Under the pieces are notes generated by a model. It was given only the letters and a program-made list of their open reading frames with translations. It was not told where the DNA came from and did not search any database. A stretch of DNA of 64,000 bases from DATMER01 sp031390755 (lineage in GTDB: Bacteria > Acidobacteriota > Thermoanaerobaculia > Multivoradales > UBA5704): contig JANMTS010000139.1 of NCBI GenBank assembly GCA_031390755.1, positions 1 through 64,000 of the forward strand, read 5' to 3'. Position 1 is the stretch's first letter; the number at the start of each line of letters is the position of its first letter. Position numbers and translations under genes: made by a program. Shown here in pieces: positions 51,705 to 61,495 of the stretch.

Positions 51705-52178
51705 TCAGGCTCCTCCCAGCGCAATCACCTGGATCCGGCTGGAGAAGCGCGCGAAATCCGCCACATTGTGGGTCAATACGGAAGGGATTCCATGCACGAG
51801 CATCGTCGCCACGATGTTGGCGTCATGAATCTGCTTTCCTCCAACCTCTGTTTCCTCGACCAACTGCATCAGCTGTGCCGCGACGGCGGCTCCTTCCTCG
51901 GCCAGCCGAAACCGGCTCATGAAGTAGCGAATGTCGCTGACGAGCTCTCTGGAGGGCTTCGGACTGGAGAACGTCTGAGGCCGGCTCAGCGTGGCGAAAT
52001 ACTCACGCAGAACCTGAGGACTGACCCACAGCTCATGACCGGCCTCGTGGCGCCTTCGGACCTCCTCCGATGCGAGCCCGTGCAAAGGGGATCTCAACGA
52101 GGCGGCGTAGACCAGCACGTTGGTATCCAGAAAGCAGGATTCTGAGTCGGCTACCAGGCCCTGGGTTCCGGTTGCCAT
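51705..52178 (-). CDS. PIN-domain ribonuclease toxin (VapC-like)
   Basis: A 157-residue PIN-domain protein. The acidic active site is visible as FLDTNVLVYA (first Asp), LREYFATLSRP (Glu), KQIHDANIVATML (Asp) and HNVADFARF (Asp). VapC toxins cut tRNA or rRNA and are held by a cognate antitoxin. The candidate antitoxin (51446-51688) is convergent, 16 bp away, an unusual geometry. The extra N-terminal segment (MATGTQGLVADSES) before FLDTNV may mean the true start is internal. Confidence 0.85.
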   Translation of the reverse strand: MATGTQGLVADSESCFLDTNVLVYAASLRSPLHGLASEEVRRRHEAGHELWVSPQVLREYFATLSRPQTFSSPKPSRELVSDIRYFMSRFRLAEEGAAVAAQLMQLVEETEVGGKQIHDANIVATMLVHGIPSVLTHNVADFARFSSRIQVIALGGA

Positions 52179-52197
52179 GGGTCAGCCTCCGCGGCTC

Positions 52198-54960
<2,763 letters not shown>

Positions 54961-55089
54961 GGTCTCTCCTCGAATTCGGGGGTCACCGGGCCGCCGGAGG
55001 GTCTCGCCGAAGGGGGAACCCGGGGAGTGCAACGATAACAGCTAGAGCGCATGGCTGTCACCGGCGCTCCGGCAGGATAAGATGGCGGC

Positions 55090-55671
55090 ATGTCGGCGAT
55101 CGCTTCCGACCTTTCGACGCCGGTGCTGCTCCTCGCCATGCCGCAGGTGATGGATCCCTTTTTCCATAGGAGCGTCGTGCTCCTCCTGCATCACGAGGAG
55201 GAGGGCAGCTTCGGCTTCATCATCAACCGGCCCACCGAGATCCGCCTGGGAGAGATCCTCCAGGGGATGGAGGTGAGCTGGCAGGGGGGCGATGCGGCCG
55301 TGGCCCACTTCGGCGGCCCGGTCCGGCCGCAGCTCGGCACGGTCCTGTTCGCACCCGGCCCGGTGGAGACCGAGGCCGCCAGCGAGGTGGTGGTCGGCCT
55401 GTCCATCACGCAGCACATCGGGGATCTGGCCCGCCTCGCCGAGACCCCGCCGGAGGGCTTCCGGCTCTTCCTCGGCTATGCCGGCTGGGGAGCCGGCCAG
55501 CTCATGGAGGAGATCCTCCGCAACGACTGGCTCACCGCCCCGGTCCGCACCGACCTGGTCTTCTCCGCCGATCCCGAGCACGTTTGGTCCGAAGCTCTGC
55601 GCTCGGTCGGAGTCGAACCGTCCGCTCTTCCGTCCTGGACGAAACCGAGCGGCGAGGAGCCCACCAACTGA
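55090..55671 (+). CDS. YqgE/AlgH family protein
   Basis: A 193-residue YqgE-like protein. The start DLSTPVLLLAMPQVMDPFFHRSVVLLLHHEEEGSFGFIINRP, the middle HFGGPVRPQLGTVLF, and FRLFLGYAGWGAGQLMEEILRNDWL are diagnostic for the family, which affects transcription or nucleotide-related functions in ways not well defined. It is short-leader, with GGATAAGATGGCGGC before the ATG. The NUDIX gene overlaps or abuts its stop. Confidence 0.9.
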   Translation: MSAIASDLSTPVLLLAMPQVMDPFFHRSVVLLLHHEEEGSFGFIINRPTEIRLGEILQGMEVSWQGGDAAVAHFGGPVRPQLGTVLFAPGPVETEAASEVVVGLSITQHIGDLARLAETPPEGFRLFLGYAGWGAGQLMEEILRNDWLTAPVRTDLVFSADPEHVWSEALRSVGVEPSALPSWTKPSGEEPTN

Positions 55672-56180
55672 AAGCCACGCGCCGATCCCGGAAGCGGGGG
55701 GGCTCCGCGAGCCCCGACCGGCCTCCCGGAGCTCCGGGAGGCCGCCGGCAGGGGTCGCCTCCGCCGACCGTCGAGCATCACCGCTCGGCGGGAGGGCTCA
55801 TCGTCCACGGCCCGCACATCCTTCTGATCTCGGTGATGGAAGGACGGCGCTGGCAGCTCCCCAAGGGCCACATCGAGGAAGGCGAGACGCCCGAGCAGAC
55901 CGCCGTCCGCGAGGTCGAGGAGGAGACCGGCGTCACCGGCCGCGTGCTGGCTCCCCTGCCGGGCGTCGAATACTGGTTCGTGGACCATCAGAAGAAGCGC
56001 ATCCACAAGACCGTGGACTACTTCCTGCTGGGCTTCGTGAAGGGCGATGTCGCGAACTTCGATCCCGAGGAGGTCTCCGGCGCCGAGTGGATGCCCTGGG
56101 AGGAAGGCCTCTCCCGCCTCACCTTCGAGAACGAGCGCAAGGCGGTCCAGGTGGCGCGGCGGCTCGTCGAAGGAACCTGA
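55668..56180 (+). CDS. NUDIX hydrolase with uncertain start
   Basis: A NUDIX-fold pyrophosphohydrolase. The Nudix box is GHIEEGETPEQTAVREVEEETG, preceded by RWQLPK, and the domain ends with WEEGLSRLTFENERKAVQVARRLVEG. It resembles diadenosine polyphosphate or (d)NTP hydrolases. No ATG, GTG or TTG occurs in frame between 55668 and the domain; candidates are CTG at 55668 overlapping the yqgE stop, or TTG at 55584 deep inside yqgE. The first 50 residues are basic, Pro/Gly-rich and encoded by two hairpins (55699-55743). Confidence 0.8.
   Translation: MKATRRSRKRGGSASPDRPPGAPGGRRQGSPPPTVEHHRSAGGLIVHGPHILLISVMEGRRWQLPKGHIEEGETPEQTAVREVEEETGVTGRVLAPLPGVEYWFVDHQKKRIHKTVDYFLLGFVKGDVANFDPEEVSGAEWMPWEEGLSRLTFENERKAVQVARRLVEGT
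55699..55743. repeat. Two adjacent palindromes in the 5' part of the NUDIX gene
   Basis: GGGGCTC/GAGCCCC with a three-base loop (55699-55715), then a perfect 24-bp palindrome centred on GAGCTC (55720-55743). Both lie just after the yqgE stop. They could be an interrupted intergenic REP-like element now read as protein, or a transcript hairpin controlling the second gene. Confidence 0.5.
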
Positions 56181-56237
56181 GCCACCGAAGCTCTCTGGCT
56201 GCTAAGATCCTCCGCGAACCACGGAGGGCCTCTTCCC

Positions 56238-56582
56238 ATGCTGCACGCTCTGCTGCAGATCGCGCTCAACGGCGTCGCCCTGCTGATCGCCGCCAAACTG
56301 GTGCCCGGCATCCACTACGAGGGCAGCCTCCTCTACCTGCTGCTCGCGGGCCTGGTGCTCGGCCTGGTCAACCTGATCGTCAAGCCGATCGTCTCGTTCT
56401 TCTCGTTCCCCCTGATCCTGCTCACGCTCGGCCTGTTCTACCTGGTGATCAACGGCCTGGTGCTCTACGTCGCCGATTTCTTCCTCGCCGGCCTCCAGGT
56501 CGACGGCTGCATGCCGGCCATCCTGGGCGGCTTCGTGATCGCCCTGGTCAACTGGGTCACGCGGGCGTTCACCAAGGATTGA
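56238..56582 (+). CDS. Phage holin family / YvlD-like membrane protein
   Basis: A 114-residue protein with four membrane helices: LLQIALNGVALLIAAKLVPG, LLYLLLAGLVLGLVNLIVKP, ILLTLGLFYLVINGLVLYVAD and ILGGFVIALVNWVTRAF. The conserved LVNLIVKPIVSFFSFPLILLTLGLFYLVINGLVLY segment identifies the PF04020 (YvlD) family. Members are chromosomal and not lytic. It is followed three bases later by nth. Its role is unknown; a stress or envelope role is a guess. Confidence 0.88.
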   Translation: MLHALLQIALNGVALLIAAKLVPGIHYEGSLLYLLLAGLVLGLVNLIVKPIVSFFSFPLILLTLGLFYLVINGLVLYVADFFLAGLQVDGCMPAILGGFVIALVNWVTRAFTKD

Positions 56583-56585
56583 TCG

Positions 56586-57248
56586 ATGGCGCCCCGCGAA
56601 TCCGGCAAGGCCCGGAAGGCGCGCACAGGGGAGATTCTCGCCCGTTTGCGGGTGGAGTATCCGGACAGCCGCTGCTCTCTTCACTTCGAGAATCCGCTCC
56701 AGCTCGTCGTGGCCACGGTCCTCGCCGCGCAATGCACGGACGACCGGGTGAACCAGGCCACGCCGGCGCTGTTCCGCCGCTGCCCGACGGCCCGCGACTA
56801 CGCGGAGATCCCGATCGAGGAGCTGGAGGAGCTGGTGCGGACCACCGGCTTCTACAGGAACAAGGCCCGCTCCGTTCAGAACCTCGGGCGGACCCTGGTC
56901 GCGGAGCACGGCGGCGAGGTTCCCGAGACCATGGACGAGCTCAAGGCCTTCCCCGGCGTCGGCCGCAAGACCGCCAACGTTGTGCTGGGCAATGCGTTCG
57001 GCAAGAACGAGGGGATCGTCGTCGACACCCACGTCCTGCGGCTCTCGGGTCGGCTCGGTCTGACCGAGGAGGCCGAGGAGAAGAACGCGGAGAAGATCGA
57101 GCGCGCCCTGATCCCCCTGGTTCCGCGGGAGGACTGGACGCTCTGGTCCCACCTGCTGATCGATCACGGCCGCAAGGTCTGCAAGGCGCGCAAGCCGGAG
57201 TGCCCGGTCTGCGTGGTGGCCGACCTCTGCCCGTCCGCCGAGATCTAG
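56586..57248 (+). CDS. nth: Endonuclease III
   Basis: A 220-residue base excision repair glycosylase/AP lyase. The helix-hairpin-helix is LKAFPGVGRKTANVVLGNAFG with the catalytic Lys in GRKT, and the catalytic Asp is in VVDTHVLRL. The C-terminal [4Fe-4S] ligands C-x6-C-x2-C-x5-C are present in KVCKARKPECPVCVVADLCP. Start at ATG 56586, three bases after the preceding stop. Probably cotranscribed with the membrane protein upstream and the SDR downstream. Confidence 0.96.
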   Translation: MAPRESGKARKARTGEILARLRVEYPDSRCSLHFENPLQLVVATVLAAQCTDDRVNQATPALFRRCPTARDYAEIPIEELEELVRTTGFYRNKARSVQNLGRTLVAEHGGEVPETMDELKAFPGVGRKTANVVLGNAFGKNEGIVVDTHVLRLSGRLGLTEEAEEKNAEKIERALIPLVPREDWTLWSHLLIDHGRKVCKARKPECPVCVVADLCPSAEI

Positions 57249-57283
57249 GAAAGATTCAGAAGAGGCCCTGGAAGAGGACAACC

Positions 57284-58048
57284 ATGACCACCCTGAAGAA
57301 AACCGCCGTCGTGACCGGCGCCAGCTCCGGCATCGGCGCAGCCACCGCCCGCGCCCTGGCCCGCGCCGGCTTCCATGTCTACCTGGGTGCCCGGCGGCAG
57401 GACCGGCTGCAGGAGGTCGCGGACTCGATCGCCGTGGACGGCGGAACGGCGACCGTCATCCCTCTCGACGTCTCCGACCAGGCCAGCGTCGACACCTTCG
57501 CCGCCGGGCTGCCGGATGCGCTTCATCTCCTCGTCAACAACGCCGGCGGCGCGCAGGGCGTGGAGAAGGTCGAGGCCGCGGTCGACGACAAGTGGCGCTG
57601 GATGTGGGAGGTCAACGTGCTCGGCACGATGCGGATGACCCGCGCCCTGCTCCCCAGGCTGCGGGCTTCCGGCGACGGCCACGTGGTCAACATCGGATCG
57701 ATCGCCGGCTTCGAGACCTACTCGGGCGGAGCCGGGTACACCGGTGCCAAGCACGCGGAACGCGCCCTGACCCGGACCCTGCGGCTGGAGCTGGTGGGCG
57801 AGCCGATCCGCGTGACCGAGGTCTCGCCAGGCCTGGCGGAGACCGAGTTCTCGCTGGTCCGCTTCGACGGCGACGCCGACCGGGCGAAGTCCGTCTACCA
57901 GGGCATGGACCCGCTGACCGCGGACGACGTGGCCGAGTGCATCGTCTGGGCCGCAACCCGGCCGTCCCGGGTCAACATTGACGAGATCGTGGTCCGGCCC
58001 CGCGACCAGGCGACGGCGACCCTGGTCCACCGCCGGCAAACTCAGTAG
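57284..58048 (+). CDS. Short-chain dehydrogenase/reductase (YdfG-like)
   Basis: A 254-residue classical SDR. The cofactor motif is VTGASSGIGAATARAL, then VNNAGG, the catalytic Ser in NIGSIAG and YTGAKHAE (YxxxK). The C-terminal PLTADDVAECIVWAATRPSRVNIDEIVVRP is the typical end of YdfG-type serine/3-hydroxy acid dehydrogenases. It acts on small hydroxy acids or aldehydes with NADP(H). GAGGACAACC precedes the ATG. Confidence 0.9.
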   Translation: MTTLKKTAVVTGASSGIGAATARALARAGFHVYLGARRQDRLQEVADSIAVDGGTATVIPLDVSDQASVDTFAAGLPDALHLLVNNAGGAQGVEKVEAAVDDKWRWMWEVNVLGTMRMTRALLPRLRASGDGHVVNIGSIAGFETYSGGAGYTGAKHAERALTRTLRLELVGEPIRVTEVSPGLAETEFSLVRFDGDADRAKSVYQGMDPLTADDVAECIVWAATRPSRVNIDEIVVRPRDQATATLVHRRQTQ

Positions 58049-58069
58049 ATCCTGATAGGAGAGGACGCC

Positions 58070-58423
58070 ATGAAACACCGCTATGCGCTGTTCACGCTGG
58101 CTCTCGTCGGCGCCGTGGTTCTCGGAGGCTGCGACATCCTGCTCCGGCGGTCCCCGGGCGAAAAGGTCTGGCGCAAGCACTGCGCCGAATGCCACGGCCT
58201 CGACGGCGCCGGCAACACGCCGCGCTACATGGGCGAGACCTATGCCGACCTGACCGACGACCTCTGGAAGGCCGGCGGCAGCGACGGCGCCATGGAGCAG
58301 GTGATCGTGCAGGGGGTCTTCGGCAAGATGCCGGCCACCCAGCTCGACAAGGACGAGATGCGGGCGGTGATCAGCTACGTCCACGAGCTGCGGGGCGAGA
58401 GAGGCCCCGGAACCTCGAATTGA
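58070..58423 (+). CDS. Lipoprotein c-type cytochrome
   Basis: A 117-residue protein with a lipobox (VLGGC, Cys21) after a typical signal peptide and one heme-binding motif CAECH (residues 38-42). Met in GKMPATQL is the likely axial ligand. It belongs to the small class I monoheme cytochromes, anchored to the membrane and facing the periplasm. The second cytochrome gene overlaps its stop as TTGA. RBS is GGAGAG before ATG 58070. Confidence 0.92.
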   Translation: MKHRYALFTLALVGAVVLGGCDILLRRSPGEKVWRKHCAECHGLDGAGNTPRYMGETYADLTDDLWKAGGSDGAMEQVIVQGVFGKMPATQLDKDEMRAVISYVHELRGERGPGTSN

Positions 58424-58764
58424 AACCGGGCCTCGCCCTCGGTCTGGTCGCGGTGTCGCTGCTGGCGCTGTCTGTCGCGTGCGCCCGCGACCGCAGCGCT
58501 CCCGGGCTGTACCGGTCCTACTGCCAGCGATGCCACGGACCGGAAGGAGAGGGACCGAAGAAGCCGGTGAAGCTGTACCCGCACTTGAGCCTCCAGGCCT
58601 CTCCCATGGTTCTCCGCGGAGACCGCGGCGCCGTACGGCAGAGGATTGTGGAGGGGGATGGCCCGATGCCGGCCTTCAAGAAGCGCCTGACCCCGGAGGA
58701 GCTGGAGCGGCTCATCGACCTCACGCTCCAGCTTCCCAAACGGCAACGACGACAAAGGGAGTGA
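58420..58764 (+). CDS. Second lipoprotein c-type cytochrome
   Basis: A 114-residue protein, TTG start at 58420 overlapping the previous stop (TTGA). Signal peptide GLALGLVAVSLLALSVAC with lipobox Cys21, heme motif CQRCH (residues 35-39), and Met in DGPMPAFKKRL. It is the same monoheme type as its neighbour but only partly similar, so the pair may relay electrons. No terminal oxidase or reductase gene is nearby. The small protein gene follows after one base. Confidence 0.9.
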   Translation: MKPGLALGLVAVSLLALSVACARDRSAPGLYRSYCQRCHGPEGEGPKKPVKLYPHLSLQASPMVLRGDRGAVRQRIVEGDGPMPAFKKRLTPEELERLIDLTLQLPKRQRRQRE

Positions 58765-58765
58765 C

Positions 58766-58993
58766 ATGGACCCTCAGCGACTGAAGGATGCCTATCAAAA
58801 GCTTCAGCTCCTCGACGAGCGGCTCATCTACAAGGTCCGGCCCAAGACCGGCAGCTCGATCTCGCGCCCGACCCCCGAGCAGCTGGAGCAGAGCCTGCGC
58901 GACCTGGCCACCTACACGATCGAGCTGAAGGAGGTCGTCCAGGAGCTCTTTCTCGCCATCGCGGCCAAGCCCAGGACGCCCGAGCCGAGCTAA
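58766..58993 (+). CDS. Small helical protein, unknown function
   Basis: A 75-residue protein with two predicted helices (LKDAYQKLQLLDERLIYKV and EQLEQSLRDLATYTIELKEVVQELFLAI) joined by a short loop RPKTGSSISRPT. No Cys, signal or membrane segment is visible. GGGAGTGAC supports the start. It shares a transcript with the two cytochrome genes but nothing indicates a heme role; a cytosolic dimeric helper is possible. Family not recognised. Confidence 0.7.
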   Translation: MDPQRLKDAYQKLQLLDERLIYKVRPKTGSSISRPTPEQLEQSLRDLATYTIELKEVVQELFLAIAAKPRTPEPS

Positions 58994-59072
58994 CCTTCAG
59001 CCGACCGACAGCTGACCGCGGAGCCGGGAGGGCAGGCCTTTTTTCATTTCGCCACTCCCGGACGGCGCGTCT

Positions 59073-59103
59073 CTCCGCGACATCCGCTATAGTTGTCGCG
59101 GAG
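59073..59103 (+). promoter_or_regulatory. Palindromic operator over a TATAGT promoter, immediately before the ATG
   Basis: CTCCGCGACA (59073-59082) and TGTCGCGGAG (59094-59103) are a perfect 10-bp inverted repeat with an 11-base spacer that contains the -10-like TATAGT (59088-59093). The ATG of the next gene is at 59104. The centre-to-centre distance of the half-sites is two helical turns, as expected for a dimeric repressor. The second gene of the operon encodes a protein with a winged-helix-like end, making autoregulation plausible. Confidence 0.55.
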
Positions 59104-59361
59104 ATGAGCTATACCCCTGCAAGATCAACCGATCCTCCCCGGCCCCCCGCCCGCCTCTCCGCCGGCATCACCCCCGCTCAGCTCGCCCGCCAGCTCCTGG
59201 ACCGGCGCGTGGACGAGCTTGCAACCGTGGGGCGGGAGGCCCTGATCCCCGTCCTCCCCGCTCCTCCCCTGGTCGCCACCGCCGCTCTCGCCCGGACCGC
59301 GGAAGCGAAGGTTCTATCCAACATGCGCGGACGCAGCAGACGCAAAGGCCGGCGCGGATGA
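59104..59361 (+). CDS. Small basic protein upstream of a winged-helix protein, unknown
   Basis: An 85-residue protein with a Pro-rich N-terminus (RSTDPPRPPARLS), a helix (ITPAQLARQLLDRRVDELATVGREALIPVLP), and an Arg/Lys-rich end (MRGRSRRKGRRG). It starts directly at the operator palindrome, so its message is almost leaderless. Its stop overlaps the next ATG (ATGA), pointing to a functional pair. No known domain is recognised. Confidence 0.6.
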   Translation: MSYTPARSTDPPRPPARLSAGITPAQLARQLLDRRVDELATVGREALIPVLPAPPLVATAALARTAEAKVLSNMRGRSRRKGRRG

Positions 59362-60164
59362 ACGCCGCCGCTCTCCTCTGCGTCCGGCTGATCCGGACCG
59401 GGACCCTGCCGCTGTCCGAGATTCACGCGCTGGACGCCGCCGACGTGCTGCGTGAAGTGAAAGAACGCCTGCACGGCGTCGGGCTGACTCTCGCCACCAG
59501 CCCCTGGTCCGACCAGGTGGGCATCCGGCTGGCGTCCGAATTGGAGGACAATCCCGCTTTCAAAGCCGCCTCGAACCTCGGCCTGACTCCCGAGGCCTGC
59601 GCCCTGCTCGTCGTCCTCTGGGCCCGCCTCGTGCTGCCCCGAAGCCAGGACGACTCGCCCTCCCCGACGCGGCCCCAGATCCGCTTCGACCTCCTGGTCC
59701 GCGAGCTCCGGCCTCTGCTCGGAGACCGGCGGCACATCCGCGCCCTGGTCGTCCAGCTCCGGCAGCTCGACTTCCTGGCGGGGCAGGGCGAGGTGATCGA
59801 GGCCGGTCCCCTTCTGGAGCTGGGGATCGACGGCGACCGGCTCGTCGCCTTTTTCAACGACAGCGTTCTGGCCGGCCTCAGCCCGGAAGGACCGGGCGTC
59901 CGACGCCGGAGGGGGGGACCCCAGGCGGCGGAGGCCGCGGAGGCCGCGCTGATCCTCTTCGCCGCCCAGGTGCGCGACGTCCTGCAGCGGCTCGGCGGAA
60001 CCGGTGGCATGACCGAGCTGGTGCGCGAGACCGGCGCTCCGGCGTCCCGGCTGCGCAACGCCCTGCGCCTGCTCGTCGCTGCCGGCGAGGTGCGGCGCAG
60101 CGGCCAGCGCCGCTCCACCCGCTACCACCTTGAGAAAGCTCCGAAGTCTCCCTCCCAGTCTTAA
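59358..60164 (+). CDS. Winged-helix-type protein, unknown, possibly KITE-like
   Basis: A 268-residue protein. The N-terminal part has two to three helical bundles (LREVKERLHGVGLTLATSPWSDQVGIRLASELEDNPAFKAASNLGLTPEACALLVVLWARLVLPR), a middle part RFDLLVRELRPLLGDRRHIRALVVQLRQLDFL, and the end MTELVRETGAPASRLRNALRLLVAAGEVRRSGQRRSTRYHL looks like a winged helix with the wing at RRSGQRRSTRYHL. Tandem winged helices of this kind occur in MukE/MksE-like KITE proteins and in regulators. Its partner and role are not established. Coupled to the small basic gene upstream. Confidence 0.5.
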   Translation: MNAAALLCVRLIRTGTLPLSEIHALDAADVLREVKERLHGVGLTLATSPWSDQVGIRLASELEDNPAFKAASNLGLTPEACALLVVLWARLVLPRSQDDSPSPTRPQIRFDLLVRELRPLLGDRRHIRALVVQLRQLDFLAGQGEVIEAGPLLELGIDGDRLVAFFNDSVLAGLSPEGPGVRRRRGGPQAAEAAEAALILFAAQVRDVLQRLGGTGGMTELVRETGAPASRLRNALRLLVAAGEVRRSGQRRSTRYHLEKAPKSPSQS

Positions 60165-60259
60165 CCGCCCAACCCTAAAATTGCCGCGTAGCTGCATGCT
60201 ACGATGCCCCCGCCGCCTCCGGTCCCGCGCACCGCGGCGGGAACCTCAAGGAGGGGGCC

Positions 60260-61495
60260 ATGATCTTCCTCGCATCCATTCTCGACCAGCCCGTTCAAGG
60301 CGCTGGAGAGGTCATCGGCAAGCTCGACGACCTGATCGTCCGCATGGATGCGGAATATCCCCTCGTGGCCGGCCTCGTGGTCAAGGACGGCCGGCGCCGC
60401 TTCTTTGTCTCCGGCCGCCTCCTCCAGGAGCTGAACGGCACGGCCAAGCTGGCCTCCTCCACGGTCGACCTCCAGGCCTTCTCCCGCCGCGACGGCGAGG
60501 TGCTCCTGCGCCAGGACGTTCTCGATCACCAGCTCATCGACGTCACCGGCCGGCGGATCGTGCGGGTGAACGACGTGCAGCTCGCCCGCCTCGAAGGAGG
60601 CTTCCGGGTGATCGGGATCGACATCAGCCCGCAAGCCCTGCTCCGCCGTCTCGGCCCCCGCGCGCTCGCCGGCCGCATCGTCGGCCGCCAGATCATCGAC
60701 TGGACCGACGCCCAGTATCTCGCGAGCACCGCGCCCGTCCGCCTCAAGGTCTCCTACGACCGCCTCGCCGACCTGAACCCGGTCGACCTCGCGCGCATCG
60801 TCGACGCCCTCTCCTACCGCGAGAGCGCCGAGATCGTGGCCGCCCTCGACAACGAGACCGCCGCCGAGACGCTCGAAGAGGTCAGCGACGAGCGCGTGGC
60901 CGACCTGCTCGAAGGCATGGACCAGGAGCGCGCCGCGGACATTCTGGAAGAGATGACCCCGGCCGCCGCCGCCGACGCCCTGGAAGACCTCGAAGACGAC
61001 GTCGCCGAGCAGCTCCTGGCCCGCATGGAGCCCGAGGAAGCGGCTGACGTGCAGGTCCACCTCGCCTATGACGAGGACAGCGTCGGCCGCGTCATGAGCA
61101 CCGACTTCGTGAGCATCCCCTCCGCCGCCACCGTAGGCGACGCCCTGGCCGTTTTGCGCTCGATGGAGGAGGTCCCGGACCCGCTGCTCGCCGTCTATGT
61201 CTTCGAGGCGGGCGAAATCCAGAGACCGCTGCTCGGCCTGGTGCGTCTGCGCAACCTGATCCTGGCCGACCCCGCTACGCCGGTCTCGGAGGTCATGGAC
61301 GGCGACCTGCCCACCGTCCATCCCGACGACCGCGCCGAGGACGCCGCGCGGGTGCTCGCCGAGTACAACCTCCTCGCCGTGCCGGTGCTCGACGAGGAGC
61401 GCCGCATGCTCGGCACCATCACCGTCGACGACGCGCTCGCCGTGCTCCTCCCTGAGATCTGGCAACGCCGGGGCTCCCGCTCCTTCGCCGCATGA
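60260..61495 (+). CDS. PRC-barrel/MgtE_N/CBS-domain regulator-like protein
   Basis: A 411-residue soluble protein. Two PRC-barrel-like modules (residues about 5-150: VIGKLDDLIVRM and LIDVTGRRIVRVNDVQL) precede an MgtE N-domain superhelix (about 170-270: LNPVDLARIVDALSYRESAEIVAALDNETAAETLEEV and repeats), and two CBS motifs follow (about 278-405: VGRVMSTDFVSIPSAATVGDALAVL and VSEVMDGDLPTVHPDDRAEDAARVL). The MgtE membrane domain is missing. It overlaps the Nramp-like gene by four bases (ATGA), so it probably gates that transporter in response to Mg2+ or nucleotides (inference). Confidence 0.85.
   Translation: MIFLASILDQPVQGAGEVIGKLDDLIVRMDAEYPLVAGLVVKDGRRRFFVSGRLLQELNGTAKLASSTVDLQAFSRRDGEVLLRQDVLDHQLIDVTGRRIVRVNDVQLARLEGGFRVIGIDISPQALLRRLGPRALAGRIVGRQIIDWTDAQYLASTAPVRLKVSYDRLADLNPVDLARIVDALSYRESAEIVAALDNETAAETLEEVSDERVADLLEGMDQERAADILEEMTPAAAADALEDLEDDVAEQLLARMEPEEAADVQVHLAYDEDSVGRVMSTDFVSIPSAATVGDALAVLRSMEEVPDPLLAVYVFEAGEIQRPLLGLVRLRNLILADPATPVSEVMDGDLPTVHPDDRAEDAARVLAEYNLLAVPVLDEERRMLGTITVDDALAVLLPEIWQRRGSRSFAA

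Noticed and set aside
59039..59044. Intrinsic terminator after the small helical protein gene
   Set aside because: The T6 run is real but I cannot pair a convincing GC stem just before it.
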